Assembly: GCA_942490945.1 (NCBI GenBank)
Contig: CALNYZ010000017.1
Span: 248,001 to 312,000, forward strand
Direction: 5' to 3'
Length of the DNA stretch: 64,000 bases
Origin: CALNYZ01 sp942490945
Lineage (GTDB): Bacteria > Pseudomonadota > Gammaproteobacteria > UBA6429 > Thiohalophilaceae
Shown here: positions 8,903 through 17,309 of the stretch, piece by piece
Numbering within the stretch: the stretch's first letter is position 1
Layout: the number at the start of each line of letters is the position of its first letter
Position numbers and translations under genes: made by a program
Notes under the pieces: generated by a model
The model's input: the letters and a program-made list of their open reading frames with translations, nothing else
Told to the model about the DNA's origin: nothing
Databases searched by the model: none

Positions 8903-9691
8903 TTAAGGTCTGCGATCAGCACGATGGAAGCTGCGTTTGCTCTCTGAAATAAATGCCGCCAGATAATCCGACGGTTCGCTACCTAATGCCGAAATTGCAG
9001 TAATAATTTCATCCAGTTGTCGCACTGCGCCAAACAATTCACGGTAGGCTTTTTTCAATATTTTGATATCGGCTATGCTATAACCAGCCCGTTTCAGACC
9101 AACCAGGTTGATCCCTTTCACGCTGGCAGGAACACCATCAGTAATAAAAAAAGGCAATACATCCTGCGTGATTTTGGCATTACCGCCTATCATCGCCAGG
9201 CGTCCAATTCTTACAAATTGATGCACCATCACCCCACCCGATATAAAAGCATTATTATCAATCGTCACGTGCCCGGCAAATCCGGAGAATGGAGCAATAA
9301 CTACCTTGTTACCAATCACGCAATCATGTGCAACATGTGTCCCGGTCATGAAATAGTTACCTGACCCGATTCGCGTCACCCGATTTTGCTTGATCGTTGC
9401 GCGATTAATCGTCACGTATTCATGAAGGGTATTGTTATCGCCTATCTCAACACGGGTTTTTTCATCCAGATTAAAACTGATATCTTGTGGCAAGCCTGCA
9501 ATTACCACGTATTCATGAATCCGATTCTGATTGCCAATGCATGCGCCGGATTTTAACACCGCACCGGACATAATTTTATTTCCATTACCCAGCTCTACAT
9601 TCTCTTCGATAACGACATTGGGTCCGATTATATTATCGTCACCAAGTGTTGCCTGCGCATGAATAATTGCTGAGGGATGAATTGTGTTCAT
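8903..9691 (-). CDS. lpxA: LpxA-like acyl-ACP:UDP-sugar O-acyltransferase
   Basis: 262 residues, the family length. It is a left-handed beta-helix with hexapeptide repeats from HPSAIIHAQATLGDDNIIGP to about residue 190, then a helical C-terminal domain. The catalytic His lies in GTHVAHDC, aligned with His125 of E. coli LpxA, and the neighbouring VHQFVRIG and GLKRAGYS segments are LpxA-like. LpxA transfers a 3-hydroxyacyl chain from ACP to UDP-GlcNAc in the first step of lipid A synthesis. It is not in the usual lpxD-fabZ-lpxA-lpxB cluster but stands upstream of fabA-fabB, so it could be the only lpxA moved here or a second, specialised paralogue. Confidence 0.82.
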   Translation of the reverse strand: MNTIHPSAIIHAQATLGDDNIIGPNVVIEENVELGNGNKIMSGAVLKSGACIGNQNRIHEYVVIAGLPQDISFNLDEKTRVEIGDNNTLHEYVTINRATIKQNRVTRIGSGNYFMTGTHVAHDCVIGNKVVIAPFSGFAGHVTIDNNAFISGGVMVHQFVRIGRLAMIGGNAKITQDVLPFFITDGVPASVKGINLVGLKRAGYSIADIKILKKAYRELFGAVRQLDEIITAISALGSEPSDYLAAFISESKRSFHRADRRP

Positions 9692-9771
9692 GGCTGGGAG
9701 AAAAACTTCCGCTAATTGACTGTATCAAGAATAAAGCAAAACAGATTTTTTAAACAGACCAGACTAGCAAA

Positions 9772-10827
9772 TTATTTTTCATATTTCTTTAGTAATACGC
9801 CTTCGTCACCACAACACGTCGCCGCACATTTTTTGACTTGATGAACCGCATCGGCAGGTGCGTTTAAAAACTCATTGACCGGTATATTTTCCGTCGCGCA
9901 GTCACATCCCTTGTCATCATAAACATAGACATTTTTCAGACCGACTTTGCGTGCACGATCTGCTGCGGCCAACATGATTTCACTCTCCGTGGCAGGAAGG
10001 TGACTTAACTGGAATGCCGGAAAGAACCGGGTAATATGCCAGGGACTTTCTGCTCCCAGGTTCGTATGAATCCATTTGGCGATGTTTTCCAGCATATCCA
10101 GATTATCATTTTTTGTCGGGATAATATTGGTGCGGGTTTCAACATGCATGCCCAATAGCTGAGATTGTTTTATCGCATGCAACACTTCTGTAACATTGGA
10201 TTTTCGACAAATATCCTTATAGAAATCGTCATCGAGGCTTTTTATATCGGAACACAACACATCAATTACCGGGGCAATAAGCTGCAGCGCCTCATCCGTG
10301 ACAAAACTATTGGAAACATAGACAGTATAAAGCCCTGCACTTTTGGCAATTTCAGCCACATCCAGTATGTATTCAAGCCAGACTGCGGGCTCGGAATAGG
10401 TAAAGGCAATGCCTTGTAAATTCATTCGTAGTGCGGTTTGCACCAGTTCTTCTGGTGTTACATATGCTTCGGTTGATTCACCACGCGCCAGGTCATCGAG
10501 TGCTGTCACGCCCCATGAAATGTCCAGATTATGACAACCGCCACAACGAAAACTGCATCCATAACTGCCAACCGACAGTATTTTTGTGCCTGGCTGGTAA
10601 TGTTTTACCGGTTTATCTTCAATTGTATCCACGGCCATGGCAGAAATAATTCCGTACGACAAATTGTAAAGCGTGCCATGACGATTCACATGGGCCTGAC
10701 AAAATCCACGCTGCCCATGACGCAGCCGACAACGCCATAAACACAGATTGCATCGCGTAGTTCCATCCCCCAGTTTTTCCTGTAATCTGGTTTCAACGAG
10801 CTGGTATTGTTTGGGTGCAATATTCAC
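9772..10827 (-). CDS. amrS: AmrS-like radical SAM enzyme (AmmeMemoRadiSam type)
   Basis: 351 residues. The radical SAM cluster motif CSFRCGGC (CX3CX2C) follows an N-terminal Cys-rich segment (CNLCLWRCRL, GFCQAH), and downstream are FTYSEPAVWLEY and HITRFFPAFQLS, all typical of AmrS, the radical SAM member of the AmmeMemoRadiSam set and a relative of pyruvate-formate-lyase activases. The C-terminus adds GCDC and KKCAATCC cysteines, likely a second metal site. It should bind a [4Fe-4S] cluster and make a 5'-deoxyadenosyl radical; the substrate is not known. The usual Memo and AMMECR1 partners are absent here, and the upstream neighbour is an ATP-grasp ligase 33 bases away. Confidence 0.85.
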   Translation of the reverse strand: MNIAPKQYQLVETRLQEKLGDGTTRCNLCLWRCRLRHGQRGFCQAHVNRHGTLYNLSYGIISAMAVDTIEDKPVKHYQPGTKILSVGSYGCSFRCGGCHNLDISWGVTALDDLARGESTEAYVTPEELVQTALRMNLQGIAFTYSEPAVWLEYILDVAEIAKSAGLYTVYVSNSFVTDEALQLIAPVIDVLCSDIKSLDDDFYKDICRKSNVTEVLHAIKQSQLLGMHVETRTNIIPTKNDNLDMLENIAKWIHTNLGAESPWHITRFFPAFQLSHLPATESEIMLAAADRARKVGLKNVYVYDDKGCDCATENIPVNEFLNAPADAVHQVKKCAATCCGDEGVLLKKYEK

Positions 10828-10860
10828 AATATTTTTCCTGATTGCCTGTATTTCATTAAT

Positions 10861-12174
10861 TTAGCCCGTGTTGGTCAATTTCCAAACGGGATCGATGACT
10901 ATCGTCAGACAGGCATGCGCTTGCCGCAGTGCCTGTTCAACCGCATCGGGTGATGATGCAGATGCAAAAATAAATCCGAGGTAACTCGCCCCAAAAGGTA
11001 ATGGCGTCACCTCGTTCCCGGAACGGATTTGAATGCTCACTTCATCAATACCCACAACTTTTTGCGCGGCCAGAATGCCCTCCACCCGGTTTAATATACC
11101 GGCTTTGGTTATCGGGATCATTAACACACCCGCAGACTGATTCATCGTTTGTGCCCTGACAGGTTCACCCAGATAATTCCGGATAACCGTCTCTTCCAGT
11201 GTAACACCGGTTGCAAATTCAAATAACCGACTGCACATGCCGCCAATAGTTCGCGCGGTAGCTTCCACTATCCATACACCATCTGCATTAATACGGCATT
11301 CAGCGTGTATTGGTCCATGCTGCAAGCCGTACGCATGACAGGTTTGTTGAACGGTTTGCGTCACTGCTCTGACTTGTGACTCGTCCAGACGAGTCGGTGT
11401 TATATAGTATGTTTCTTCAAAATATGGCCCATTGAGCGGTTCCGGTTTATCAAATATCGCCAGCAGGGTTAATTTACCGTGCGTCAAAACGCCTTCAACC
11501 GCAATTTCTATGCCCGGAATAAATTGCTCGACCAGTACTGATTGCTGCTCTACAGCATCAAGACCATTTTCATCAGCGAGGATTGTCTGAATAATTTTCG
11601 TCGCGGCATTAAATTCATCACCGTTATTTGCGCGAATCACACCTCGACTGGCAGATAATGCCAACGGCTTGACGACAACGGGAAAATCAATCTTTGTCAC
11701 TGTGCCATCGAGAATGGCATCAATCGATATGGTTTCAAATTCAGGTGTTAGAATGTTTTTGTTGCCCTGCAGCGCCAATCTCGCCAGGTCCTTGCGCCTT
11801 GCAAGCAGTGTGGCGTGGGCCGCATTATGTGGCAAACCCAGCTCCATGGCGAGTTTCGCTGCCAATTCCAGCGATGCGTCATCGGTCGCGATAATCACGG
11901 CAAAAGGTAAGCGTTTACTTTCCGCGAGCAGCTTGTTCAGCGCCGCTTCAGGATCATGAAAATCGATAACTATGCCTTCGGCATAAGCAGAAACAATGGA
12001 ATGCTCACCTTGCGAGGCGATAACCACATCCAGACCGAGCTGTTTAGCCATGGAGAAATACGGCATGGTGCGATAGCTACCATGCGGGGCAATGATAAGT
12101 ATCCGTGATCTGGATAATTCATCGGTCGTTTTGTTAAGGCACGTTCGTTTACTGGACAAACTCGCCTGAACCAT
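10861..12174 (-). CDS. ATP-grasp domain ligase of unknown substrate
   Basis: Start taken at ATG 12174 (a GTG at 12177 is also possible). About 437 residues in three parts: an N-terminal nucleotide-fold domain (ILIIAPHGSYRTMPYFSMAK), a central ATP-grasp fold with FPVVVKPLALSASRGVI, the acidic strand VEQFIPGIEIAVEG and metal-ligand segment GPIHAECRIN...IVEATARTIGG, and a C-terminal domain. The arrangement resembles PurK, PurT, CarB and amino-acid ligases: it should form an acyl-phosphate and couple it to an amine or thiol. The substrate cannot be inferred from sequence. It is 33 bases upstream of the AmrS-like gene on the same strand, so the two probably form a pathway. Confidence 0.78.
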   Translation of the reverse strand: MVQASLSSKRTCLNKTTDELSRSRILIIAPHGSYRTMPYFSMAKQLGLDVVIASQGEHSIVSAYAEGIVIDFHDPEAALNKLLAESKRLPFAVIIATDDASLELAAKLAMELGLPHNAAHATLLARRKDLARLALQGNKNILTPEFETISIDAILDGTVTKIDFPVVVKPLALSASRGVIRANNGDEFNAATKIIQTILADENGLDAVEQQSVLVEQFIPGIEIAVEGVLTHGKLTLLAIFDKPEPLNGPYFEETYYITPTRLDESQVRAVTQTVQQTCHAYGLQHGPIHAECRINADGVWIVEATARTIGGMCSRLFEFATGVTLEETVIRNYLGEPVRAQTMNQSAGVLMIPITKAGILNRVEGILAAQKVVGIDEVSIQIRSGNEVTPLPFGASYLGFIFASASSPDAVEQALRQAHACLTIVIDPVWKLTNTG

Positions 12175-12214
12175 CACGATACCAGTTTATATGTGGTACT
12201 AAATGGCAGGAATT

Positions 12215-12607
12215 TTATGCGCAACCACCACCACTCGGTGCACCACAGCCACTGCAACCGCCTGAACCACCGACAGCCTTGAATACATTATTAAATACGA
12301 AGGACTGATTTAAACCATCGTTGGTAAAATCAATATCACAACCTTTCAGGTAAGACAACGCAACTGAATCCACCATTAGTTTAAAGCCTTCGCCTTCAAG
12401 CACTTTGTCGTGTTCACGAACATTCTCGGCATAAGTCATACCATAGGTCATGCCGCCACAACCACCGCCGGAAACAAACACACGGATACCTTCTACGCCA
12501 CCCTCTGCCTGCTTGACCAGATTCGCCATTTGTTCACCTGCAGTGGGGGAGACCTTGATTTCATGTTCCTCAATATTGGGGGTAAATGCTTCTGCTGGTA
12601 CGGCCAT
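12215..12607 (-). CDS. erpA: A-type Fe-S carrier protein (ErpA/IscA family) with Cys/Gly tail
   Basis: 130 residues, a little longer than typical A-type carriers. The conserved core is clear: SGGGCGGMTYGM with Cys50, and LMVDSVALSYLKGCDIDF. In ErpA/IscA the cluster is held by this Cys and a C-terminal CxC pair; here the C-terminus reads GGCSGCGAPSGGGCA, giving Cys118-x2-Cys121 and an extra Cys129. GGAG lies 8 bases before the ATG. The protein should carry [2Fe-2S] or [4Fe-4S] clusters to targets such as the radical SAM enzyme, nadA and ispG products of this window. It is divergent from yggX, also an iron-handling gene. The symbol erpA is the best family guess; iscA-like naming is possible. 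Confidence 0.85.
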   Translation of the reverse strand: MAVPAEAFTPNIEEHEIKVSPTAGEQMANLVKQAEGGVEGIRVFVSGGGCGGMTYGMTYAENVREHDKVLEGEGFKLMVDSVALSYLKGCDIDFTNDGLNQSFVFNNVFKAVGGSGGCSGCGAPSGGGCA

Positions 12608-12785
12608 AAAATTCTCCTGATATTTCCAATGTTGACTATTCGCTTTAATTTACTGCAATCTGCCTATTTTCATATACGGGCAAATTGTGCCTGTTCAAGG
12701 GCGTCTGAATTAAATACAATTCTACCATATATTCTATTTAGCATATGTCCCCGGATTTTAAATACAACATACAATAGGTTCCATT

Positions 12786-13070
12786 ATGAATCGTAAGGTT
12801 TTTTGTCAGTTTTTGAATAAAGAAGCGGAAGGACTGGACAGTCCCCCTGCTCCCGGAGAATTAGGCCAGCGTATTTTTGATAACATTTCTTCCGAAGCAT
12901 GGCGACAGTGGCTGGAAAGACTCACGACAATTATTAATGAGAATCGTCTGAGTACCGCTGATCCTGGTGCACTCGAAATAATTGAAAAACACATGCTCGG
13001 CTTTTTGTTCAAGGAAGGTGATTACGGTGATTTACCGGATGGTTTTGTGCAACCAGGCGCAAAAAAATAA
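12786..13070 (+). CDS. yggX: Probable Fe(2+)-trafficking protein YggX
   Basis: 94 residues against about 91 in E. coli. The family signature is easy to see: VFCQFLNKEAEGLDSPPAPGE at the N-terminus, then EAWRQWLERLTTIINENRL and an FLFKEGDY end. The conserved Cys7 lies in VFCQF. YggX protects Fe-S clusters from oxidative damage and helps iron supply; in many gammaproteobacteria it follows mutY. Here it is divergent from the A-type Fe-S carrier with a shared 178-base intergenic region, which suggests co-regulation by iron or oxidative stress, and it leads a short operon with a 76-residue protein and a NUDIX hydrolase. Confidence 0.93.
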   Translation: MNRKVFCQFLNKEAEGLDSPPAPGELGQRIFDNISSEAWRQWLERLTTIINENRLSTADPGALEIIEKHMLGFLFKEGDYGDLPDGFVQPGAKK

Positions 13071-13074
13071 CGCC

Positions 13075-13305
13075 ATGAAGACCAAGAATCTCGCCGAGTA
13101 TCCCCTGGATGAACTCAAAACCATTTACCAGATTTTGCATAGCCAGATTACGCAGCACCCTGCGTTGATGGACAGTGAATTACTGGAGCAACTGCAACGT
13201 TATTTACAACACCAGGCCAGCCTTGATGGTGTTGATGTCTCTCTGCATGCGCAGTGGGCAACCTGGTTAAACGGATCCGCCAAGCTCACAGGCGTAAGTG
13301 GTTGA
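13075..13305 (+). CDS. Small conserved-looking helical protein of unknown function
   Basis: 76 residues, ATG at 13075 four bases after the yggX stop. It is predicted to be mostly helical, with the N-terminal segment YPLDELKTIYQILHSQI and a central LLEQLQRYLQHQA helix, and has no Cys, signal peptide or membrane segment. The end overlaps the TTG start of the NUDIX gene as TTGA. I do not recognise a family. Its place between yggX and a NUDIX hydrolase, with no gap on either side, makes it a real gene and probably a small partner or adaptor for one of the two. Confidence 0.65.
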   Translation: MKTKNLAEYPLDELKTIYQILHSQITQHPALMDSELLEQLQRYLQHQASLDGVDVSLHAQWATWLNGSAKLTGVSG

Positions 13306-13853
13306 AATATTGTAGTCAGTGCGGACAAAAAGTCGTACAACGCATGCCTGATGGTGACAACCGAATCCGCTCCGTCTGCGATCATTGTGAAACCATTCAT
13401 TATCAAAACCCAAAAATTGTCGCAGGCTGCATTCCCGTTTGGGAAGATAAAATCCTGCTCTGCAAGCGCGCGATTGAGCCCCGTCACGGTTTCTGGACAC
13501 TTCCCGCCGGCTTTATGGAAAATGAAGAAACACTGGAACAGGCCGCTGCACGTGAATGCCTGGAAGAAGCCAATGCGCGCGTAAAAATCGAGGACGTTTT
13601 CAGTATCTACAGCCTGCCTCACGTGAACCAGGTTTACATGTTATACCGCGCGACATTACTCGATCTTGATTTTTCAGCAGGTGATGAAAGCCTGGAGGTT
13701 GCCTTATATAAAGAACAAGACATCCCATGGGATAATCTGGCCTTTCGTACAATTGAAAAAACAATTCAACATTTTTTTGCGGATCGACAGAACAATCATT
13801 TCAGCATACATACCGGCACATTAACGAATAACCGTTTTCAGAATCCCGATTGA
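13302..13853 (+). CDS. Zinc-ribbon NUDIX hydrolase
   Basis: Start set at TTG 13302, which overlaps the upstream stop as TTGA and puts the zinc ribbon (KYCSQCG then CDHC) right at the N-terminus, as usual in this group; a GTG at 13254 would add 16 residues. 183 residues. The NUDIX box runs GFMENEETLEQAAARECLEE with the catalytic RE..EE intact; the usual following Gly is Asn in EEANARV, a variant seen in zinc-ribbon NUDIX proteins. It should hydrolyse a nucleoside diphosphate derivative, perhaps NADH-like or ADP-sugar. It is the last gene of the yggX operon. Confidence 0.85.
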   Translation: MKYCSQCGQKVVQRMPDGDNRIRSVCDHCETIHYQNPKIVAGCIPVWEDKILLCKRAIEPRHGFWTLPAGFMENEETLEQAAARECLEEANARVKIEDVFSIYSLPHVNQVYMLYRATLLDLDFSAGDESLEVALYKEQDIPWDNLAFRTIEKTIQHFFADRQNNHFSIHTGTLTNNRFQNPD

Positions 13854-14321
13854 TTAGTCTTTAAACTCTTCAGGTAATCGTTGCCAATCCAGTCTGGCAA
13901 TAACCCAGTCCCCCTGCAACTTTTGCCAATTACCTTCGACTGCATATAATCGGGCGCGATTTGGCAGGCGTTTTTCCCCGGAAGTAAGCAAGACTTTTGC
14001 ACTCACCTCGGCATTAAGTTTATCTTCATCAATATTTATATTTATGAATCTGACAAAAAGACGGATGTTGTCATGAGCATAAAAATAGCGGAACGCCATG
14101 GCACCAACATCACGTTTACCCAGCTGCTTTTGTACGATGACATTGTCACTAAAGAATTCCAGTAACGCACGTCTCTTTTCAGCCTCGATAACCTCTATCA
14201 TGGCATCAATTTTTTCGGCGATAATTTTTTTATCATCCTTCTCCTGACAGGAAACAAGCACCAACATAAGTCCACAGAAAAATAATGTCTTGCATGTGTT
14301 TATCATAAATATCACATTCAA
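13854..14321 (-). CDS. Lipoprotein of unknown function (NTF2-like size)
   Basis: 155 residues from ATG 14321; ATG at 14306 gives an equally good 20-residue lipoprotein signal with lipobox LVLVSC. The mature part begins with a charged helix (KIIAEKIDAMIEVIEAEKRR), then FFSDNVIVQKQLGKRDV and a series of beta strands ending WVIARLDWQRLP. The layout of one long helix followed by four or five strands resembles NTF2/SnoaL-like proteins, but no active-site motif is certain. It converges with the NUDIX gene, with the stop codons directly abutting, and no terminator is visible between them. Confidence 0.65.
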   Translation of the reverse strand: MNVIFMINTCKTLFFCGLMLVLVSCQEKDDKKIIAEKIDAMIEVIEAEKRRALLEFFSDNVIVQKQLGKRDVGAMAFRYFYAHDNIRLFVRFININIDEDKLNAEVSAKVLLTSGEKRLPNRARLYAVEGNWQKLQGDWVIARLDWQRLPEEFKD

Positions 14322-14519
14322 ATTTTCAAAATATAAGGAACTGCTAACGTAGAAAACTAAACCTAGTTTAAGTCAATATAGTGAAGTGTGCAGCAATTCA
14401 CGTATTTACACTCTGGTATGGCTTTAATACAATTCCCGCTCCACTTTCGTCCATATTTACCGATAGTATATTGAAACTACATTTGAATACGGATTATGCT
14501 CGCATGGAGGGCAATTCCA

Positions 14520-16004
14520 ATGCGCTACCAAGGCTTGACTGAATCTTTACACAGTATCGCGGATAATACTCCGCGATTTTATATTACATGCATCATTGCC
14601 ATCAGTTTCCTTGTGATGTTTTTTCTTTATGCACCGATCATCATTGCCTTTACGCTGCTCGCTTCCATTGCGATAAATTTTCAGGAAAGTTTTTCACTTG
14701 CTGGCATTTTAAATACACTGATTAAATTAATTGTCACAGGGGGCTGTATTTTCCTGAGTTACCAGTTTTTTATTACCAGAGTTGAACGCCCCAAAGGCGC
14801 ACTGCTGGATAAGGCAAAAGCACCAAAGCTGTTGGCATTAATTGAAGAACTTAGAAATCACTACCATGTTGCCAGACTGGATTATCTTGTTGCCTCCGAC
14901 AATTTTGAAGTTACGCTAAATTGCACACCTAAATTCGGCATTCCTTTTTTCACCACAAACACCATTCAGATTGGATTGCCAGTAATGCAATCCACATCGC
15001 CAAAACAGTTGCAGATAATGCTGGCACGAAGACTGGGGCAATTATCCCTTACACACAACAAAGCAACCGGTATAGTCTTGCGTTTTTATCAATTTATCCT
15101 TGCCTATAATCTGGCGTTCTCAAAGTCGAACAAGATTTACCTGAAACCGCATGCCTGGGCTTACAAATTTTTGTCTGATTTTTATTATGCCGTCGCTTTT
15201 TACGCATTTCATCAGGATGAGTTGCTTGCAGATCGTTATGCGCTTGAAATTGCAAATGACGAAGAACTGGCTGTCACCATTAGCCAAACAATCGTTGCGA
15301 ATCACTTTCTTAAAACGAAATACTGGCCGCATATTTATAAACTCGCACGACAAACACCGCGTGCAACACTGAAACCTCATGCCAATATGTCAGAAGCAAT
15401 CATTGCTCATTTGACACCGGCGTATTGCAAACAGGTACTTACCGAACACTTCAATCGTATAGCAGATTATCAATATTTCAATCCACCGTTACGCGCCCGT
15501 TTACACAATATTTCGCATGAAGAATTCGTCTTGCCTGAAACAATAGCTGAAACTGCTGCAAGGTATTATCTCGGCGATACCCTTACGCCAGTAACCAACC
15601 TGTTTGATAAAGTTTGGCAAACAAAAAACCAGATGCACAAGCAAAACCTGTCAACAGATAACGCACAACAGCAACGTTTGGCCAGTCTTGCCGAAAAAAT
15701 CAAACAAACCTCACTGTCATCATCTGAAGCATGGGAATATGCCTCGCTGACTGAAAAATTACAGGGCTACCAGGCTGCAATACCTGTCTATAAAAAAATT
15801 CTGGAAAAAAATCCGCAACACGCAAAAGCAATGTTCGCTGTTGGCAGGATATTACTTTCATACAATGATAATCGTGGCGTTTATGTACTGGAACAGGCAG
15901 TCGAACTTGATGCCTCCATGAAACGTACCGCGCATGAACTGATAGATCGTTTCAAAGCCAGACAAGCCAAGACATTAAAACCGGCACAAGAAGTGACGGC
16001 CTGA
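14520..16004 (+). CDS. Inactive M48-like membrane peptidase homologue with TPR tail
   Basis: Start set at ATG 14520, which has TGGAGGG 9 bases upstream; an in-frame ATG at 14496 lies before that site. 494 residues. Two hydrophobic helices at about 20-50 and 62-82 precede an M48-like domain. Where Zn peptidases have HExxH, this protein reads ARRLGQLS: Arg170-Arg171 and Gln174 replace His-Glu and His. The third-ligand region DELLADRYALEIA is still recognisable, so the fold is kept but zinc binding is not. The C-terminal 110 residues carry TPR-like helices (AAIPVYKKILEKNPQHAKAM). It is best read as a pseudoprotease acting as an adaptor. Confidence 0.75.
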   Translation: MRYQGLTESLHSIADNTPRFYITCIIAISFLVMFFLYAPIIIAFTLLASIAINFQESFSLAGILNTLIKLIVTGGCIFLSYQFFITRVERPKGALLDKAKAPKLLALIEELRNHYHVARLDYLVASDNFEVTLNCTPKFGIPFFTTNTIQIGLPVMQSTSPKQLQIMLARRLGQLSLTHNKATGIVLRFYQFILAYNLAFSKSNKIYLKPHAWAYKFLSDFYYAVAFYAFHQDELLADRYALEIANDEELAVTISQTIVANHFLKTKYWPHIYKLARQTPRATLKPHANMSEAIIAHLTPAYCKQVLTEHFNRIADYQYFNPPLRARLHNISHEEFVLPETIAETAARYYLGDTLTPVTNLFDKVWQTKNQMHKQNLSTDNAQQQRLASLAEKIKQTSLSSSEAWEYASLTEKLQGYQAAIPVYKKILEKNPQHAKAMFAVGRILLSYNDNRGVYVLEQAVELDASMKRTAHELIDRFKARQAKTLKPAQEVTA

Positions 16005-16070
16005 GTTTAGCGCCACCCATGAATTCCTGATACACACCAGGATTCAGACAGCAAATTAAAAACTCAGGCC
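15998..16070. repeat. Nested inverted repeat over the pseudoprotease stop codon
   Basis: An 11-bp perfect inverted repeat (GGCCTGAGTTT at 15998-16008, complement at 16060-16070) brackets about 51 bases that contain a second hairpin (GAATTCCTG at 16021-16029 with CAGGATTC at 16038-16045, one-base bulge). The left arm includes the TGA stop of the upstream gene. It lies between convergent genes and may be a terminator or an RNA-stabilising structure; no T run follows. Confidence 0.6.
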
Positions 16071-16181
16071 GATAATTGTCCCTAAATAATTAATTCCAGT
16101 GTAGTGTGAAGCTTGATTTACTTATCGACTATGTTTGCAATGGCGATATTACACTCCATCAGGACAGACAGAGTTCATGAA

Positions 16182-17306
16182 CTAATTCACAGTGAGTGTA
16201 TCCGCGTGTGATTGTAAGAACCACTTGCTCACAACAACATTCTTGACAAACCATTCCGTTTTCAATAAACGCGTTGCCAGAAATTGCGTCGCCCATGCGG
16301 GCAGGGTTTCTATAAAACTTTTACTGTCACGCTTACCAAAGCGCTGTATAAGTTGCCTGGCATAAGCTTCCAGTTGTGCCTCGCTATAGCTGCCATCAAG
16401 TTGTTTAACCTGTTTCGCAGCCAATATAGCCGATTCCACTGCGGGTCGAATACCTTCGCCACTTTGCGGATAGGCAAGACCTGCTGCATCGCCAATAATT
16501 ATTACGCCATGAGTGACGAGTTTACGTATTGCATGGGGATATAAAATGTAAGCATGACCGTGAAATTTATCCGGTAATGACGCGGGTATTTTTCCAATAC
16601 TTTTCAAATAATCAGCAAACTCACGCACATGTTCTGAAAGTTGGTGGTTATCTTCTCTACCCAAACCGATATTAAGGAAATTTCCTTTCCGAAACACCCA
16701 GCCATAACCTTCCAGATCATCACAGAAAAAGAGTTCGGGTACCTCTGCATCAATAACACATTCCCTGGCTTGCTCAGGCGTCATTTCAAACTCAACTTCC
16801 TGCGCGGCGACGATTCTTTCCGTGCTCCCGACCTTTGCGCCAATTGCGCGTGCCACCGGACAAAAATGCCCACCCGCACCAATTAGCAGACGGGTTTTAA
16901 TATTGCCGTTAACTATCCAGCTTTCGCCATCACGTTCCATACTCTTAAATGCTGTGTCATAGTGCACACGCGCGCCAGAGCGTGCCAGCAGGTAATTATC
17001 AAACTCGCGTCGGCGAATGCCATAACTCACAACATCACCACCATAGCTGGTATTGATTTGATTGCTGTGATGCTTGCTGACTTTAAATCCGGAAATGGGT
17101 TGCAAGGTGTTATGTTTTTCATAATCAGACAAATCAATTTCCAGTTCCTGCATGACCGCGGGTGTTACCCAGCCAGCACAGACTTTGTCGCGAGGAAACG
17201 TCTGTTTATCAATAATGAGAATATCCAGATCGGTATCGCGCAATGCCCATGCAAAGGAAGAACCGGCGGGACCTCCACCTACTACCAGTACATCACATGT
17301 TTCCAT
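16182..17306 (-). CDS. Geranylgeranyl-reductase-like FAD-dependent oxidoreductase
   Basis: 374 residues. The FAD-binding Rossmann motif VVGGGPAGSSFAWAL opens the protein, followed by the family-typical Cys-containing DKVCAGWVTP, and a second FAD contact GDAAGLAYPQSGEGIRPA near residue 275. This layout fits the geranylgeranyl reductase / flavin reductase group that saturates isoprenoid or acyl double bonds, among other reactions. It begins three bases after the stop of the cyclopropane-fatty-acid-synthase homologue, so the two are co-translated. I infer that the flavoprotein acts on the lipid product of that methyltransferase. No membrane helix is obvious; peripheral membrane association is likely. 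Confidence 0.82.
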   Translation of the reverse strand: METCDVLVVGGGPAGSSFAWALRDTDLDILIIDKQTFPRDKVCAGWVTPAVMQELEIDLSDYEKHNTLQPISGFKVSKHHSNQINTSYGGDVVSYGIRRREFDNYLLARSGARVHYDTAFKSMERDGESWIVNGNIKTRLLIGAGGHFCPVARAIGAKVGSTERIVAAQEVEFEMTPEQARECVIDAEVPELFFCDDLEGYGWVFRKGNFLNIGLGREDNHQLSEHVREFADYLKSIGKIPASLPDKFHGHAYILYPHAIRKLVTHGVIIIGDAAGLAYPQSGEGIRPAVESAILAAKQVKQLDGSYSEAQLEAYARQLIQRFGKRDSKSFIETLPAWATQFLATRLLKTEWFVKNVVVSKWFLQSHADTLTVN

Positions 17307-17309
17307 TAC

